42,468 nucleotides of DNA, from contig QEXX01000039.1 in the NCBI GenBank assembly GCA_003130835.1, positions 1-42,468 on the forward strand, written 5' to 3'. Source of the DNA: Anaerolineae bacterium. GTDB taxonomy: Bacteria > Chloroflexota > Anaerolineae > Anaerolineales > UBA4823. Position numbers and translations under genes: made by a program. Shown here in pieces: positions 1 to 7,892 of this stretch. Each line of letters starts with the position of its first letter. Positions within the stretch are counted from its first letter, which is position 1. The notes under the pieces were generated by a model that saw only the letters and a list, made by a program, of their open reading frames with translations, searched no databases and had not been told where the DNA came from.

Positions 1-1680
1 ACCTTTTACCACTTCGAGCGAACCACGCCGGCTTTGAGCGACATTAGCTTTACCCTACCGCGCGGTTCGCTCACATTACTGGTGGGCCCATCCGGCTGTG
101 GGAAATCCACCTTGTGTATGTTGATGACCGGCATTGTCCCTCACCTCTTGGGAGGAGTCTTAAAGGGGCAAGTACTTATCGACGGGAAAGACGTCGCCCA
201 AACCGCAGTCAAAGACCTTGCTCTTTCGGCCGGGTTGCTCTTCCAAGACCCGGAATGGATGTTTGCAACTTTACGCGTGGACGATGAGGTGGCTTTTGGG
301 CCAGAAAATCTCAAAATCCCTAAAGCAGAAGTCCATCAACGGGTTGAAGCTGCGCTAGAAACAGTCGGTTTAACCCGCTTCCGCCATCACCTGGTGTGGG
401 CGCTTTCTGGCGGGCAAATCCAAAAATTGGGGTTTGCTTCGGTTCTGGCAATGCAACCGCCATTGATGATTCTCGATGAACCGACTGCCAATCTCGACCC
501 AGCCACGACCCACCAAGTACATAAACTGATCTTGCGTCTGCGCCAGCAGGGGAAGACAATCGTGCTGGTCAGTAAAGATTTGGACGAATTTATTGCCGAA
601 GCAGACAATGTCATCTATTTAGCAGACGGCAAGATCATCGCCCAGGGGCAACCGCGCCAAGTGATCCATCAGGCAGGCTTGCACATGCTGCAAGCCGGGG
701 TTTGGCTTCCAGAGCCCACCGAAATTGGCTTGCACTTGCGAGAAAGAGGCAAACTCATCACGGACAGCTTGCCGCTCACCGTTGCTGAAGCCAAACAGGC
801 ATTTTCTCACCTCTCCTTTGCTCCAACTCAAAGCGATTTGTCCAAGCCAAAACAGCTTGGGGAAACCTTGATCGAGGCGGAAAACCTGCAATACGCCTAT
901 AACCCCAAAGTAACTGCTCTACGAGGCGTTTCTTTTGCAGTTCGACAGGGCGAACTTGTGGCGATTATCGGACAAAACGGCGCCGGTAAAAGCACCTTGG
1001 CAAAGCTGCTGGTCGGCTTATTGAAGCCAACCGCTGGTGTACTGCGCTTATTCGGCAAAGACGCAACCCATTGGAAAGTTACCGAATTGGCAAATCACAT
1101 CGCTTTGGTGTTTCAAAATCCTGAACACCAATTCCTGTGCGATTCGGTTTTTGAAGAACTTTCCTACAGTTTATTAGCCAAAGGGATCACCGACCCGGTG
1201 GAGATTCAAGCCCGCGTAGTAGAGACCTTGCGGCAATTAGATTTACAAGCCGACGCACAAACCCATCCCTTTGCGCTTTCAGAAGGCGCAAAACGGCGCT
1301 TAGGGGTGGCAACCATGTTGGTTGGAGGTGGCGCTCAGGTCTTGATTGTTGATGAACCCACCTACGGGCAAGATCGGCGGATGACTGAACGCCTGATGGA
1401 CTATATCCATCAACTGCGTCAAGAGGGGATTACCGTGATCATGATTACCCACGATATGCGTCTGGTCGAAGCGCACATCGACCGCGCCATTGTCATGGCA
1501 GAGGGGAAAATTTTATACGACGGTGACCCGCAGACGCTTTTCACCCTTGAGGAAGTCATCCGGCAAGCAAATTTGCGCCCAACGGCGTTAAATCGTCTGC
1601 TCACCAGTTTACGTCAGCAGGGTATCAGGATTGCGGTTGGCATCAACACGGTTGAAAAATTCATCCAAGCAGTCCAATGA
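1..1680 (+). CDS. ECF-type transporter duplicated ATP-binding protein (5' partial)
   Basis: Two ABC ATPase domains in one chain, the fused EcfA1/EcfA2 (YkoD-like) arrangement that powers uptake of vitamins or metal ions through an EcfT scaffold. The frame is open to base 1, and the residues before the TTG at 34 (FHFERTTPALSDISF) read as the normal first strand of an ABC domain, so the true start lies left of the window. Domain 1 has Walker A GPSGCGKST, signature LSGGQ and Walker B MILDEPTANLD. Domain 2 begins near base 870 with Walker A GQNGAGKST and Walker B VLIVDEPTYGQD, but its signature is LSEGA instead of LSGGQ. The stop overlaps the next start as ATGA, so ATPase and EcfT are probably translationally coupled. 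The substrate-binding S component is not in the window, so the cargo is unknown. Confidence 0.9.
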   Translation, partial: TFYHFERTTPALSDISFTLPRGSLTLLVGPSGCGKSTLCMLMTGIVPHLLGGVLKGQVLIDGKDVAQTAVKDLALSAGLLFQDPEWMFATLRVDDEVAFGPENLKIPKAEVHQRVEAALETVGLTRFRHHLVWALSGGQIQKLGFASVLAMQPPLMILDEPTANLDPATTHQVHKLILRLRQQGKTIVLVSKDLDEFIAEADNVIYLADGKIIAQGQPRQVIHQAGLHMLQAGVWLPEPTEIGLHLRERGKLITDSLPLTVAEAKQAFSHLSFAPTQSDLSKPKQLGETLIEAENLQYAYNPKVTALRGVSFAVRQGELVAIIGQNGAGKSTLAKLLVGLLKPTAGVLRLFGKDATHWKVTELANHIALVFQNPEHQFLCDSVFEELSYSLLAKGITDPVEIQARVVETLRQLDLQADAQTHPFALSEGAKRRLGVATMLVGGGAQVLIVDEPTYGQDRRMTERLMDYIHQLRQEGITVIMITHDMRLVEAHIDRAIVMAEGKILYDGDPQTLFTLEEVIRQANLRPTALNRLLTSLRQQGIRIAVGINTVEKFIQAVQ

Positions 1681-2453
1681 GCGAACAACTCTTAGCCTAC
1701 GTTGAGAGAGATTCCATCATCCATCGTGCCGATGCGTTAAGCAAACTATTCTGGGTTATTATCGTTGTTGTAGCAACATTTCAATTTCAGACGACCTATA
1801 GCCGCGCATGGATGTTTTTCGTGCTGCTGTTCACCGCCTTGGTTTTAGCAAAAGTACCTTTGCGATCCATTTGGCGGGTTTCTCCCTTGATTTTCGGAGT
1901 AGCGTTTCTTCTAGGAGCTTTCCACTATATAGTTACTAAGGGAGTCACTCCCCTGTTCACCATCGGCACTATGGTTGTTTATCGTGAACCGTTAGAGGCA
2001 GGAGGCGCTTATTTCTTCCGCTTAGCAATCATGGTACTGGCTTCGTTCCTGTTAATCTGGACGACAGACACGTATCAGTTGATGGTAGGATTAGCCTATT
2101 TGGGCTTACCCTATCGTTATGCGTTTGCAATCTTTATGGCGCTACGGTACATCCCGTTGATCCAGAGAGAGGTGGAAGCAGTGCGCGCTGCCCATGCCAT
2201 CCGCGGCAAGGCTGCCCAATCTCCCTTGAAACATCGCTTGCGCCTGTGGCAGAGATACCTGTTCACTGTGATCGTCAACGGTTTGCGCAAAGCCGAAAAT
2301 ACGGCCGTTGCTATTGAAGCGCGCGGCTTCGGTGCCTACCCAGAACGCACCTATTGGAAAGAATTTCACTGGAGGCGCAGTGGTCTGCTCTTGATCATCC
2401 TCTTTGCCGCCTTTTGTGTGGCGTTGATCATCTGGGAAAGGTTTTATCAATAA
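1677..2453 (+). CDS. ECF transporter transmembrane component EcfT (CbiQ family)
   Basis: A 258-residue polytopic membrane protein directly coupled to the ATPase gene by a 4-nt ATGA overlap. Several long hydrophobic segments occupy the N-terminal two thirds. In the cytosolic part are the two short Ala-Arg-Gly motifs typical of EcfT coupling helices: AAHAIRG near residue 175 and AIEARGFGAYP near residue 215, which dock into the ATPase grooves. Length and order match the EcfT/CbiQ family. It should form the membrane scaffold linking the ATPases to a substrate-specific S protein. A last hydrophobic stretch precedes the stop, consistent with a final membrane helix. Confidence 0.88.
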   Translation: MSEQLLAYVERDSIIHRADALSKLFWVIIVVVATFQFQTTYSRAWMFFVLLFTALVLAKVPLRSIWRVSPLIFGVAFLLGAFHYIVTKGVTPLFTIGTMVVYREPLEAGGAYFFRLAIMVLASFLLIWTTDTYQLMVGLAYLGLPYRYAFAIFMALRYIPLIQREVEAVRAAHAIRGKAAQSPLKHRLRLWQRYLFTVIVNGLRKAENTAVAIEARGFGAYPERTYWKEFHWRRSGLLLIILFAAFCVALIIWERFYQ

Positions 2454-2456
2454 GTT

Positions 2457-2966
2457 TTGAACGAAAGTAAAGAGCGAATCTTCACCCCCGAATTGGCACC
2501 GCGCAGCGGCGAGCGTAACGCCTGGATTTTGGCATTTTTGATGCTGGTATTGTGGCTGGTTTTCAGGCTTACGCCTTGGGAATTGCCGTTTACGCTCCAG
2601 GTTTTGGTAATTTTCACGCTTGGCGCAGCCCTTTTGATCAGTTTTGGCAATTGGGTAGAGAGAAACACCCTGCTTGCCATTGGGGAGCAGGGTGTGCGCT
2701 TTGAAAATGGCTTGCGGAAAGTGAGCCTTGCTTGGACTGAAATCGAGGAGGTGCGCGTGCGCCCAGCCGTTTGGGGCAAGCGGGTGCAAGTGCGCGGCAA
2801 GGGGACACGCTTTGATTTTCATACCCTTGGGGAAGTCAAATATAAGGGGGCGATTCAGGCAAAGACCGGCTTTGCTCAGGGAGAAGAAATCGTCCGCCAG
2901 ATCGTGCTAAACAGCGGCTTGCGCATCGCCGATCAATTGAGCGATGAGGTGGTTTATACCCGCTAG
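2457..2966 (+). CDS. Small membrane protein with PH-like C-terminal domain
   Basis: A 169-residue protein starting with TTG three bases after the EcfT stop, so probably the last gene of the same operon. A purine-rich GGGAAAGG lies about 15 nt upstream, farther than ideal. Two hydrophobic segments (about residues 23-42 and 46-65) form a hairpin anchor. The soluble rest contains alternating strands with a motif like IGEQGVRFENGLRKVSLAWT, resembling bacterial PH-like (bPH/YdbT-type) domains in which a Trp precedes a strand-turn. I see no catalytic motif. The role is unknown; the PH-like assignment is tentative. Confidence 0.6.
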   Translation: MNESKERIFTPELAPRSGERNAWILAFLMLVLWLVFRLTPWELPFTLQVLVIFTLGAALLISFGNWVERNTLLAIGEQGVRFENGLRKVSLAWTEIEEVRVRPAVWGKRVQVRGKGTRFDFHTLGEVKYKGAIQAKTGFAQGEEIVRQIVLNSGLRIADQLSDEVVYTR

Positions 2967-3438
2967 CCAAAGCCTAGAACCGGCTTGTAAGGTCTTTGGC
3001 GACCTACAACTAAAATTCACTCGGTTCGGCTACCCATCAAAAAAGAAAGACAGACGAAGACAAGAGCAGTGGAAAAGCGCTCGTTTGGCTTTAGTCAATG
3101 GAATTTCATTCAAATGGTGAGGTAAAATTATACAGAATCTACAACAAAGCTAATCGTTGAGCTTGTCTTTGGCTCTCCGAAGATGGGAAAACCATCCGAC
3201 GAGCCAAAGGCGAAAAACGATCATACATCATCAGAGATAGCAGAGCAGAGTCGCATCGGGATGTTCGCTGGTGCGGGAGGCGCAAGCGCAACGATTTATC
3301 CTTGCCGTAGCGGTTGACTCTTTCGATACCATCTGGATTTGATCCATCCGCTGGGCTTGCTTCGGTCTGCCCGGAGGACAAGCGTCTCAAGCGACCGTTC
3401 GCTCAGAGAGGAGCAAAATTTGACATTGGAGTTGCACC
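2967..3438 (+). other. 472-nt intergenic leader region upstream of tyrS
   Basis: No convincing gene is visible. A weak promoter-like pair (TTCATT at 3105-3110, TATACA at 3129-3134, spacing 18) would give a leader of about 300 nt before tyrS. That leader holds the strong hairpin at 3167-3209 and a GC-rich segment (about 3255-3290) with short self-complementary pieces. I looked for the T-box consensus (TGGNACCGCG) expected for a Tyr-specific T-box riboswitch and did not find it. An 83-codon reading frame on the minus strand (3139-3390) has unnatural composition and is not called. Confidence 0.45.
3167..3209 (+). other. Long hairpin in the tyrS leader
   Basis: CTTTGGCTC (3167-3175) pairs perfectly with GAGCCAAAG (3201-3209). 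An inner stem GATGG/CCATC (3182-3186 with 3192-3196) closes a GAAAA loop, separated from the outer stem by an asymmetric internal loop. No U-run follows, so it is not a simple terminator. It could be part of a structured leader controlling tyrS. Function unknown. Confidence 0.5.
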
Positions 3439-4665
3439 ATGACGTTATCCATGACAATTGACCAACAAGTCGAATACTTGATGCGGGGAACCGAGTACGG
3501 CGATGAAGAACTCAAGAAAGCCTTTACCGAGGAACTACGCCAAAGGCTAATTGAGGCGCAACAAGAAGGCCGCCCCCTGCGAGTGTACTGTGGCTACGAC
3601 CCGCGCACGGCCGATTTACATCTCGGTCATACCATCACCATGCGCAAGTTGCGTCAGTTCCAAGAACTGGGGCATGAAGTGACGTTCTTAATCGGCACCT
3701 ACACCTCACTCATCGGAGACCCCTCCGATAAAGATGTCTTACGTCCCCAGCTTTCTCCAGAAGAAGTGGAGCGCAATGCACGCACCTACGCAGAACAAGC
3801 TTATAAAGTCTTGGATCCCCAAAAGACGATCATCCGCTATAACGCCGAGTGGCTCTCCAAGTTGACCTTTGCCGATTTAATCCGTTTGGCTTCTAACTTC
3901 ACCATTCAGCAATTTCTGACCCGCGAGAATTTTCGCCTGCGGTGGGAGCGCAATGACCCAATTTACCTGCATGAGACGTTTTATTCCCTCATGCAGGGCT
4001 ACGACGCCTACGCGCTGAAAGCCGATTGTCAGGTGGGCGGTACCGACCAACTCTTTAATATCGCTACCGCCGCGCGTAAGATTATGACCTTTCTTGGCGA
4101 AAAGCCAAATATCCCGATCATCATGGCGATATTACCCGGAACGGACGGGGTCGTGCGGATGAGCAAATCGCTTGGCAATCATATCCCTCTGAACACCAAC
4201 GCCGAGGATATGTACGGCAAGGTGATGAGCCTCCCAGATTTCGCGATGGGCAGCTATTTCCGGCTGGTAACCCGCTGGTCTAGCGAAACGATTCAAGACT
4301 TAGAAGAAGGAATGGCAAGCGGTAAATACCATCCGCGCGATGTGAAGATGAAACTCGCCCGTGAGATCACAGAGATCTTTTATGGAGAACAAGCCGCAGA
4401 AGAAGCCGAGCAAAACTTTGTGCGTGTCTTCCAACAACGGGAAGCGCCGCAGGAAATGCCGCTTTATCAACTTCAAACAGGGCAAACTGTCCTAGATGTG
4501 TTGTTGGCAGCCAAGATGGTGGGGAGCAAAAGTGAGGGACGACGCTTGATTGAACAACATGGAGTGCGCTTAGATGGCGAAACTTTGAGGGATGCCAACC
4601 AGCCCTTCCCTCGTGGGGGAATTCTACAGGTAGGCAAACGGCGCTTCCTGCGTGTGGTTGAGTGA
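3439..4665 (+). CDS. tyrS: Tyrosyl-tRNA synthetase
   Basis: Class I aminoacyl-tRNA synthetase that charges tRNA-Tyr with tyrosine in the cytoplasm. The 408-residue length fits the TyrZ-type subgroup. The HIGH signature appears as HLGH at residues 61-64 and the KMSKS signature as RMSKS at residues 240-244. The tyrosine-binding region YDAYALKADCQVGGTDQ is intact. The C-terminus (about residues 345-405) is an S4-like RNA-binding domain with EGRRLIEQHGVRLDG. ATG at 3439 is preceded by GGAG at a suitable distance. It is monocistronic, bounded by a long leader upstream and a hairpin downstream. Confidence 0.95.
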   Translation: MTLSMTIDQQVEYLMRGTEYGDEELKKAFTEELRQRLIEAQQEGRPLRVYCGYDPRTADLHLGHTITMRKLRQFQELGHEVTFLIGTYTSLIGDPSDKDVLRPQLSPEEVERNARTYAEQAYKVLDPQKTIIRYNAEWLSKLTFADLIRLASNFTIQQFLTRENFRLRWERNDPIYLHETFYSLMQGYDAYALKADCQVGGTDQLFNIATAARKIMTFLGEKPNIPIIMAILPGTDGVVRMSKSLGNHIPLNTNAEDMYGKVMSLPDFAMGSYFRLVTRWSSETIQDLEEGMASGKYHPRDVKMKLAREITEIFYGEQAAEEAEQNFVRVFQQREAPQEMPLYQLQTGQTVLDVLLAAKMVGSKSEGRRLIEQHGVRLDGETLRDANQPFPRGGILQVGKRRFLRVVE

Positions 4666-4678
4666 TATGCCATGCTTT

Positions 4679-4712
4679 GCTTGCCTTTGCTCCGATAGCA
4701 GCAAAGGCAAGC
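4679..4712 (+). terminator. Hairpin after tyrS, probable terminator
   Basis: A perfect 13-bp inverted repeat: GCTTGCCTTTGCT (4679-4691) with AGCAAAGGCAAGC (4700-4712) around an 8-nt loop, 13 nt after the tyrS stop. There is no clear T-tract on either side, so termination efficiency is uncertain. Position and stem strength favour a terminator. Confidence 0.65.
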
Positions 4713-4737
4713 TGACAAATTCCCAACAAAATTGTTA

Positions 4738-4766
4738 TTGATTCGGGGAACTTTTTTTGCTATAGT
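4738..4766 (+). promoter_or_regulatory. Sigma-70-type promoter for the microprotein unit
   Basis: TTGATT (4738-4743) and TATAGT (4761-4766) are separated by exactly 17 nt. A T-run lies in the spacer and TGC precedes the -10. Transcription would start near 4773, about 48 nt before the ATG at 4821. It is one of the best promoter matches in the window. Confidence 0.7.
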
Positions 4767-4820
4767 GGGGTTAAGATTAATACAAGATGAGTGTTTGGTT
4801 AGTCTCAGCGAGGCAGAAGA

Positions 4821-4913
4821 ATGTTCGACCCGGTTATCCTTATCCCTATCCTTCTCGTCGTGTTAATCATGGCGGGGTGCGTCTGGGCAGGTTTGGATGC
4901 ACCTCGTTCGTGA
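4821..4913 (+). CDS. Candidate 30-residue single-pass membrane microprotein
   Basis: A short frame reading MFDPVILIPILLVVLIMA then GCVWAGLDAPRS and a TGA stop. Residues 5-24 form one uninterrupted hydrophobic helix with an acidic N-terminus and a short C-terminal tail ending in an Arg. GAGG at 4810-4813 is spaced 7 nt from the ATG, and the promoter at 4738-4766 lies immediately upstream, so the usual elements of a small gene are present in order. A weak hairpin at 4945-4975 could end the transcript. The family is not recognised. An overlapping 54-codon frame from ATG 4786 is less protein-like. The transcript could instead be a non-coding RNA. Confidence 0.5.
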   Translation: MFDPVILIPILLVVLIMAGCVWAGLDAPRS

Positions 4914-4944
4914 GCAAAGCGATGAGACAAGGAGTCTATCTTAC

Positions 4945-4975
4945 GAGGTGAAGTTGCACAGTTGACTTCGGCCTC
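4945..4975 (+). terminator. Weak hairpin at the convergent gene end
   Basis: GAGG (4945-4948) pairs with CCTC (4972-4975), and GAAGT (4950-4954) with ACTTC (4965-4969), with small internal asymmetry. It lies after the microprotein frame and touches the end of the minus-strand selenoprotein gene. No T-tract follows. Confidence 0.3.
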
Positions 4976-5859
4976 TAAACCTTGAACTGTCCCTTATGGC
5001 GGATCAGATCGCGAATGCGCGGCTGTAGGTAGCGGATGATGGGGGAAGGTTGCAAGGGCTGCCAACCGCGCACGGCTTGTTCCACATCGTCTTCCCAGGG
5101 CGTATCATCGTGCCAAATTTGTCCAGGCTGCTGTGCCTGTTCCAAGAGGGTGAGGGCTTGTAATAAGACCTGACGCTGCCGCTTGCGATCGCCCGCTTTT
5201 CCCAACGGTTGTCCGTAGGGATGCTCGACCGCCAAGGTGCGCGGCACGCCGATTTTTTCTGCCCAATAAGGCATATTGGTAATTAGGACAGTGGCGAAAC
5301 CTTGAGCCTCGAAAAACCGCGCCAGCACGGGCGCGTTGATGGCACAATCGGGTCAAACCGGCGTGAGGATCAGCACCTCGACGTTTTCCCTGTGCAAAGC
5401 CTCGGCCACTTGGGGAGCCGAAGTCTCTAGCCAGGCGTGCGGATGAGGAGGAAAACCCTGATACCCCATAAAGGAATAGGCTTGCGCCGCCAGACCACCC
5501 ACCCTGCCTTCCGCCGTCAGCTCGCGCAAGCGTTCAAGGGGAAAGACCACGTTGAGGTCTTGCAGGATCGGTTGAGGGTTGATATGCAAATGACTGACGC
5601 CGATCTGGGACGGCAGGCTGTCGGTCGGGATAGGGCGGTAGGAAGGGTCACCCCAAGTGGGTTCGATTTGCTCGCGTTGGGTATCAAACGGCGATTGAAA
5701 ATCTTTGCGATACAAACCGGCTGTGGTGATCAGGCTAAGCTTGCAGTGGGCTAGCGGTTTGGGGAGAGGCGACCAGGGAAGAGCGCCATCAACGAGCGGC
5801 TGCTGGTTGCGATAGAAAGCGGCAATCAAGCGCGGCAGGAACTTAAAACTGTCAACCAT
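4975..5859 (-). CDS. Selenoprotein B-family protein (GrdB/PrdB-like) with in-frame UGA as selenocysteine
   Basis: Reading through TGA at 5353-5355 joins two halves into one 294-residue protein of the glycine/sarcosine/betaine reductase selenoprotein B family. The N-terminal half carries family-typical blocks such as TTAGLYRKDFQSPFD, GVSHLHIN, FPLERLREL and AYSFMGYQG. The TGA is codon 169 in TPV-U-PDC, giving the UxxC redox motif seen as UPxC in PrdB-type proteins. Downstream, LARFFEAQGF, GVPRTLAVEHPYGQPLGKAGD and a C-terminal helical part continue without another stop. A SECIS-like hairpin begins 17 nt after the UGA. The start ATG overlaps the ychF stop as TAATG, so the genes are coupled. No substrate can be inferred; no other reductase subunit is nearby. 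The alternative is an ordinary nonsense mutation, disfavoured by motif position and hairpin. Confidence 0.85.
5318..5335 (-). promoter_or_regulatory. SECIS-like hairpin downstream of the in-frame UGA
   Basis: On the minus strand CGCGCC pairs perfectly with GGCGCG around the 6-nt loop CGTGCT, and AA/TT pairs extend the base past a one-nucleotide bulge. The stem begins 17 nt after the UGA, so the apical loop is 23 nt away. The second loop base is G. These values fall within published bacterial SECIS rules as I recall them (loop 3-14 nt, 16-37 nt from UGA, a G among the first two loop bases). Confidence 0.65.
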
Positions 5860-6959
5860 TAAACGTTGAAGCGAATATAGAGGATATCCCCATCTTGGAC
5901 GACATAGTCTTTGCCTTCGATGCGCATCTGCCCGGCTGCGCGCACAGCCGCGCTACTGCCATGGGCGACAAAGGTTTCATACGGTATGACTTCGGCGCGG
6001 ATAAAACCGCGCTCAAAATCGGTGTGAATCACGCCGGCTGCCTTTGGCGCCGTCCAACCGCGCGGGATGGTCCACTGCCGCACTTCCTCTTCATTCATGG
6101 TGAAGAAGCTGATCAACCCCAATAATTGATGGCTCTTACGGATAACCTGCTCTAAGCCGCTTTCTTCTACCCCAGCTAACTGCAAGTATTCCTTGCGTTC
6201 TTGGTCGCTCAGCCCGGCTAATTCCTGTTCTAATTTGGCGCAAATGGCAAGCACTTCAATCCCCTGTTCCTTGCCCACTTGGCGCACCTGGTCCAGATAA
6301 GATGAGCCTTGGGCTAAGCTGTCTTCATCCACATTCGCGATGAAGATCATCGGCTTGGCGGTCAACAAACGCAGCTCGTGATTAAGAGCCTCGAACCCTT
6401 CATTGTTGCGCTGTGGAAAGGTGGCAGCGGGCTTTCCCTCCGCAAGGTGCTGGCGCAGAGCTTGGGTGAGTTCCATCATGGGCAAAAGCTTCTTGTCTCC
6501 TTTTAGCGCCCCGCTCAGGCGCTCGATTTTGCGCTCGACCAACTGCAGGTCGGATAGAATTAATTCAAGCTGGACGATTTCGATGTCGGCGCGAGGGTTG
6601 ATTTCAGCCGCCACATGCGCCACATTGACGTCTTCAAAGCAACGCACCACATGCAAGATGGCCTGGGTATCGCGAATATTGGCAAGAAACTGGTTGCCCA
6701 ACCCCTCGCCATGACTAGCCCCTTTCACCAAGCCAGCGATATCCACAAATTCGATTGTGGCCGGCACCTTGCGCGAGACTTTAAGCAATTCGAAGAGCTT
6801 GTCTAAGCGTTGATCGGGAATGGGGACAATGGCGCGGTTGGGTTGAATGGTACAGAACGGATAGCTGGCAACTTGCGCTTGTTGCTCCTTACACAGCGCG
6901 TTGAATAGACTGCTTTTCCCCACATTCGGCAAACCGACAATTCCAATACTCAAACTCAT
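5859..6959 (-). CDS. ychF: YchF/OLA1-family P-loop ATPase/GTPase
   Basis: A 366-residue Obg-like ATPase that binds ribosomes and modulates translation and stress responses in known bacteria. The N-terminal G domain begins GIVGLPNVGKSS (Walker A), followed by DIAGLV (G3). The G4 site reads NVDE in place of NKxD, the hallmark of this family's preference for ATP. A coiled-coil region follows, and the C-terminal TGS domain includes FTMNEEEVRQW and YVVQDGDILYIRFNV. The ATG at 6959 is chosen over an upstream in-frame TTG (6965) because the -10 box ends 7 nt before it. It is the first gene of a two-gene unit with the selenoprotein B-family gene. Confidence 0.95.
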   Translation of the reverse strand: MSLSIGIVGLPNVGKSSLFNALCKEQQAQVASYPFCTIQPNRAIVPIPDQRLDKLFELLKVSRKVPATIEFVDIAGLVKGASHGEGLGNQFLANIRDTQAILHVVRCFEDVNVAHVAAEINPRADIEIVQLELILSDLQLVERKIERLSGALKGDKKLLPMMELTQALRQHLAEGKPAATFPQRNNEGFEALNHELRLLTAKPMIFIANVDEDSLAQGSSYLDQVRQVGKEQGIEVLAICAKLEQELAGLSDQERKEYLQLAGVEESGLEQVIRKSHQLLGLISFFTMNEEEVRQWTIPRGWTAPKAAGVIHTDFERGFIRAEVIPYETFVAHGSSAAVRAAGQMRIEGKDYVVQDGDILYIRFNV

Positions 6960-6966
6960 TATCAAG

Positions 6967-6995
6967 ATTGTACATCAGAGTTAGAGAGAAGACAA
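6967..6995 (-). promoter_or_regulatory. Promoter of ychF, probably giving a leaderless mRNA
   Basis: On the minus strand TTGTCT (6995-6990) and TACAAT (6972-6967) are 17 nt apart. Only 7 nt separate the -10 from the ATG at 6959, so transcription would begin at or next to the start codon. No Shine-Dalgarno sequence is possible. Confidence 0.65.
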
Positions 6996-7004
6996 CCTCA
7001 AAGT

Positions 7005-7748
7005 TCATTCGTCAAACGGATAGACTCTGACAAAACGATCTAAAAAACCAGACTCTCGGGTATCCGGATCGATATCAATCGCAAGAACAGAAATTTTACA
7101 ACGCGGAGCGATCTCGGCAATGGTATCGAGCAGCACTTGGGCAGTTTTTGTTTCCATCACTGCATCATCCACAAATCATAGATGGTTCCCCCTCAACCGC
7201 AATGACTCGGAGAGATACTCCTTTAGTGGGTCGATTCCTTGCCGTGAGAAAACCATGTGATCGACTTCGATCGATTTTTGGTGTTTTTTTGCAATGACTT
7301 TTCCCAAATATTCACCAATCACACAACCGGAAACCGCAGCCGTGATGATATGCTCGATACCATCCCGAACCACTTCTTCAGCTACATCTCCAAACTGTCC
7401 AATCACCCGCCGCATTTCCCAAAAACCGCTATTTCTATAGCGTTGCATTTCGCTGGCGCGTCCGATATCTTCATCGGTAATGCCCAATAAACGGTTGATT
7501 GAGAACAATGAACCGTAAAACAAATCGATGGTTCCAGCATCAATGCGTCCATACTCAAGAATATCCTCGGCAAACTTTTCTGAATAATGCTTGATCAAGG
7601 TAAATACATACTCTCGGGGGTTAAGCAAACCGGGCATGATCCTCTGTTCATCATAATCCGTGATCCACAACGCCAAAGCGCGGAGTTTACCCATGTCTTT
7701 CTCGTAACGCAACATTTCGTTATAAATACCGAGGTTGATTTCAAACAT
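7005..7748 (-). CDS. Phosphoribosyltransferase-like protein interrupted by an in-frame UGA
   Basis: The frame from ATG 7748 (preceded by GGGAGGGGAGG, a very strong Shine-Dalgarno) runs 190 codons to a TGA at 7176-7178. It then continues in the same frame for 56 more sense codons to TGA at 7005-7007. The residues after the internal TGA (FVDDAVMETKTAQVLLDTI) are the PRPP-binding loop of a type I phosphoribosyltransferase fold. The upstream part supplies the preceding strand (EHIITAAVSGCVIGEYLG) and VDHMVFSRQG. The TGA therefore lies in the core beta strand just before the acidic pair and cannot be a natural end. The N-terminal 100 residues are helical and unrecognised. It is either a single-base nonsense mutation (from TTA, TGG or TGC/TGT) or a recoded UGA. 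Substrate unknown. Confidence 0.7.
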
Positions 7749-7892
7749 TGAGATGCCTCCCCTCCCTATCGAACGTATCCATTCCAGCAACCCATTGCCG
7801 AATCTCGAACGCGCTTGAATTTACACCCGTCTAAGGTGTCTTACGACGCGTTCTATTTTCGTCTAATCCCCAAGGGTACTCCTTGCATTTAT

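Noticed and set aside
3139-3390. 83-codon minus-strand gene
   Set aside because: Arg/Ser-rich composition, no family motif and no ribosome site; lies across a predicted hairpin of the tyrS leader.
2967-3438. Tyr-specific T-box riboswitch
   Set aside because: No TGGNACCGCG T-box sequence or antiterminator/terminator pair could be found; left as an unexplained leader.
4786-4950. 54-residue plus-strand protein from ATG 4786
   Set aside because: No ribosome site and unnatural composition; the overlapping 30-residue frame has a spaced GAGG and a clear membrane helix.
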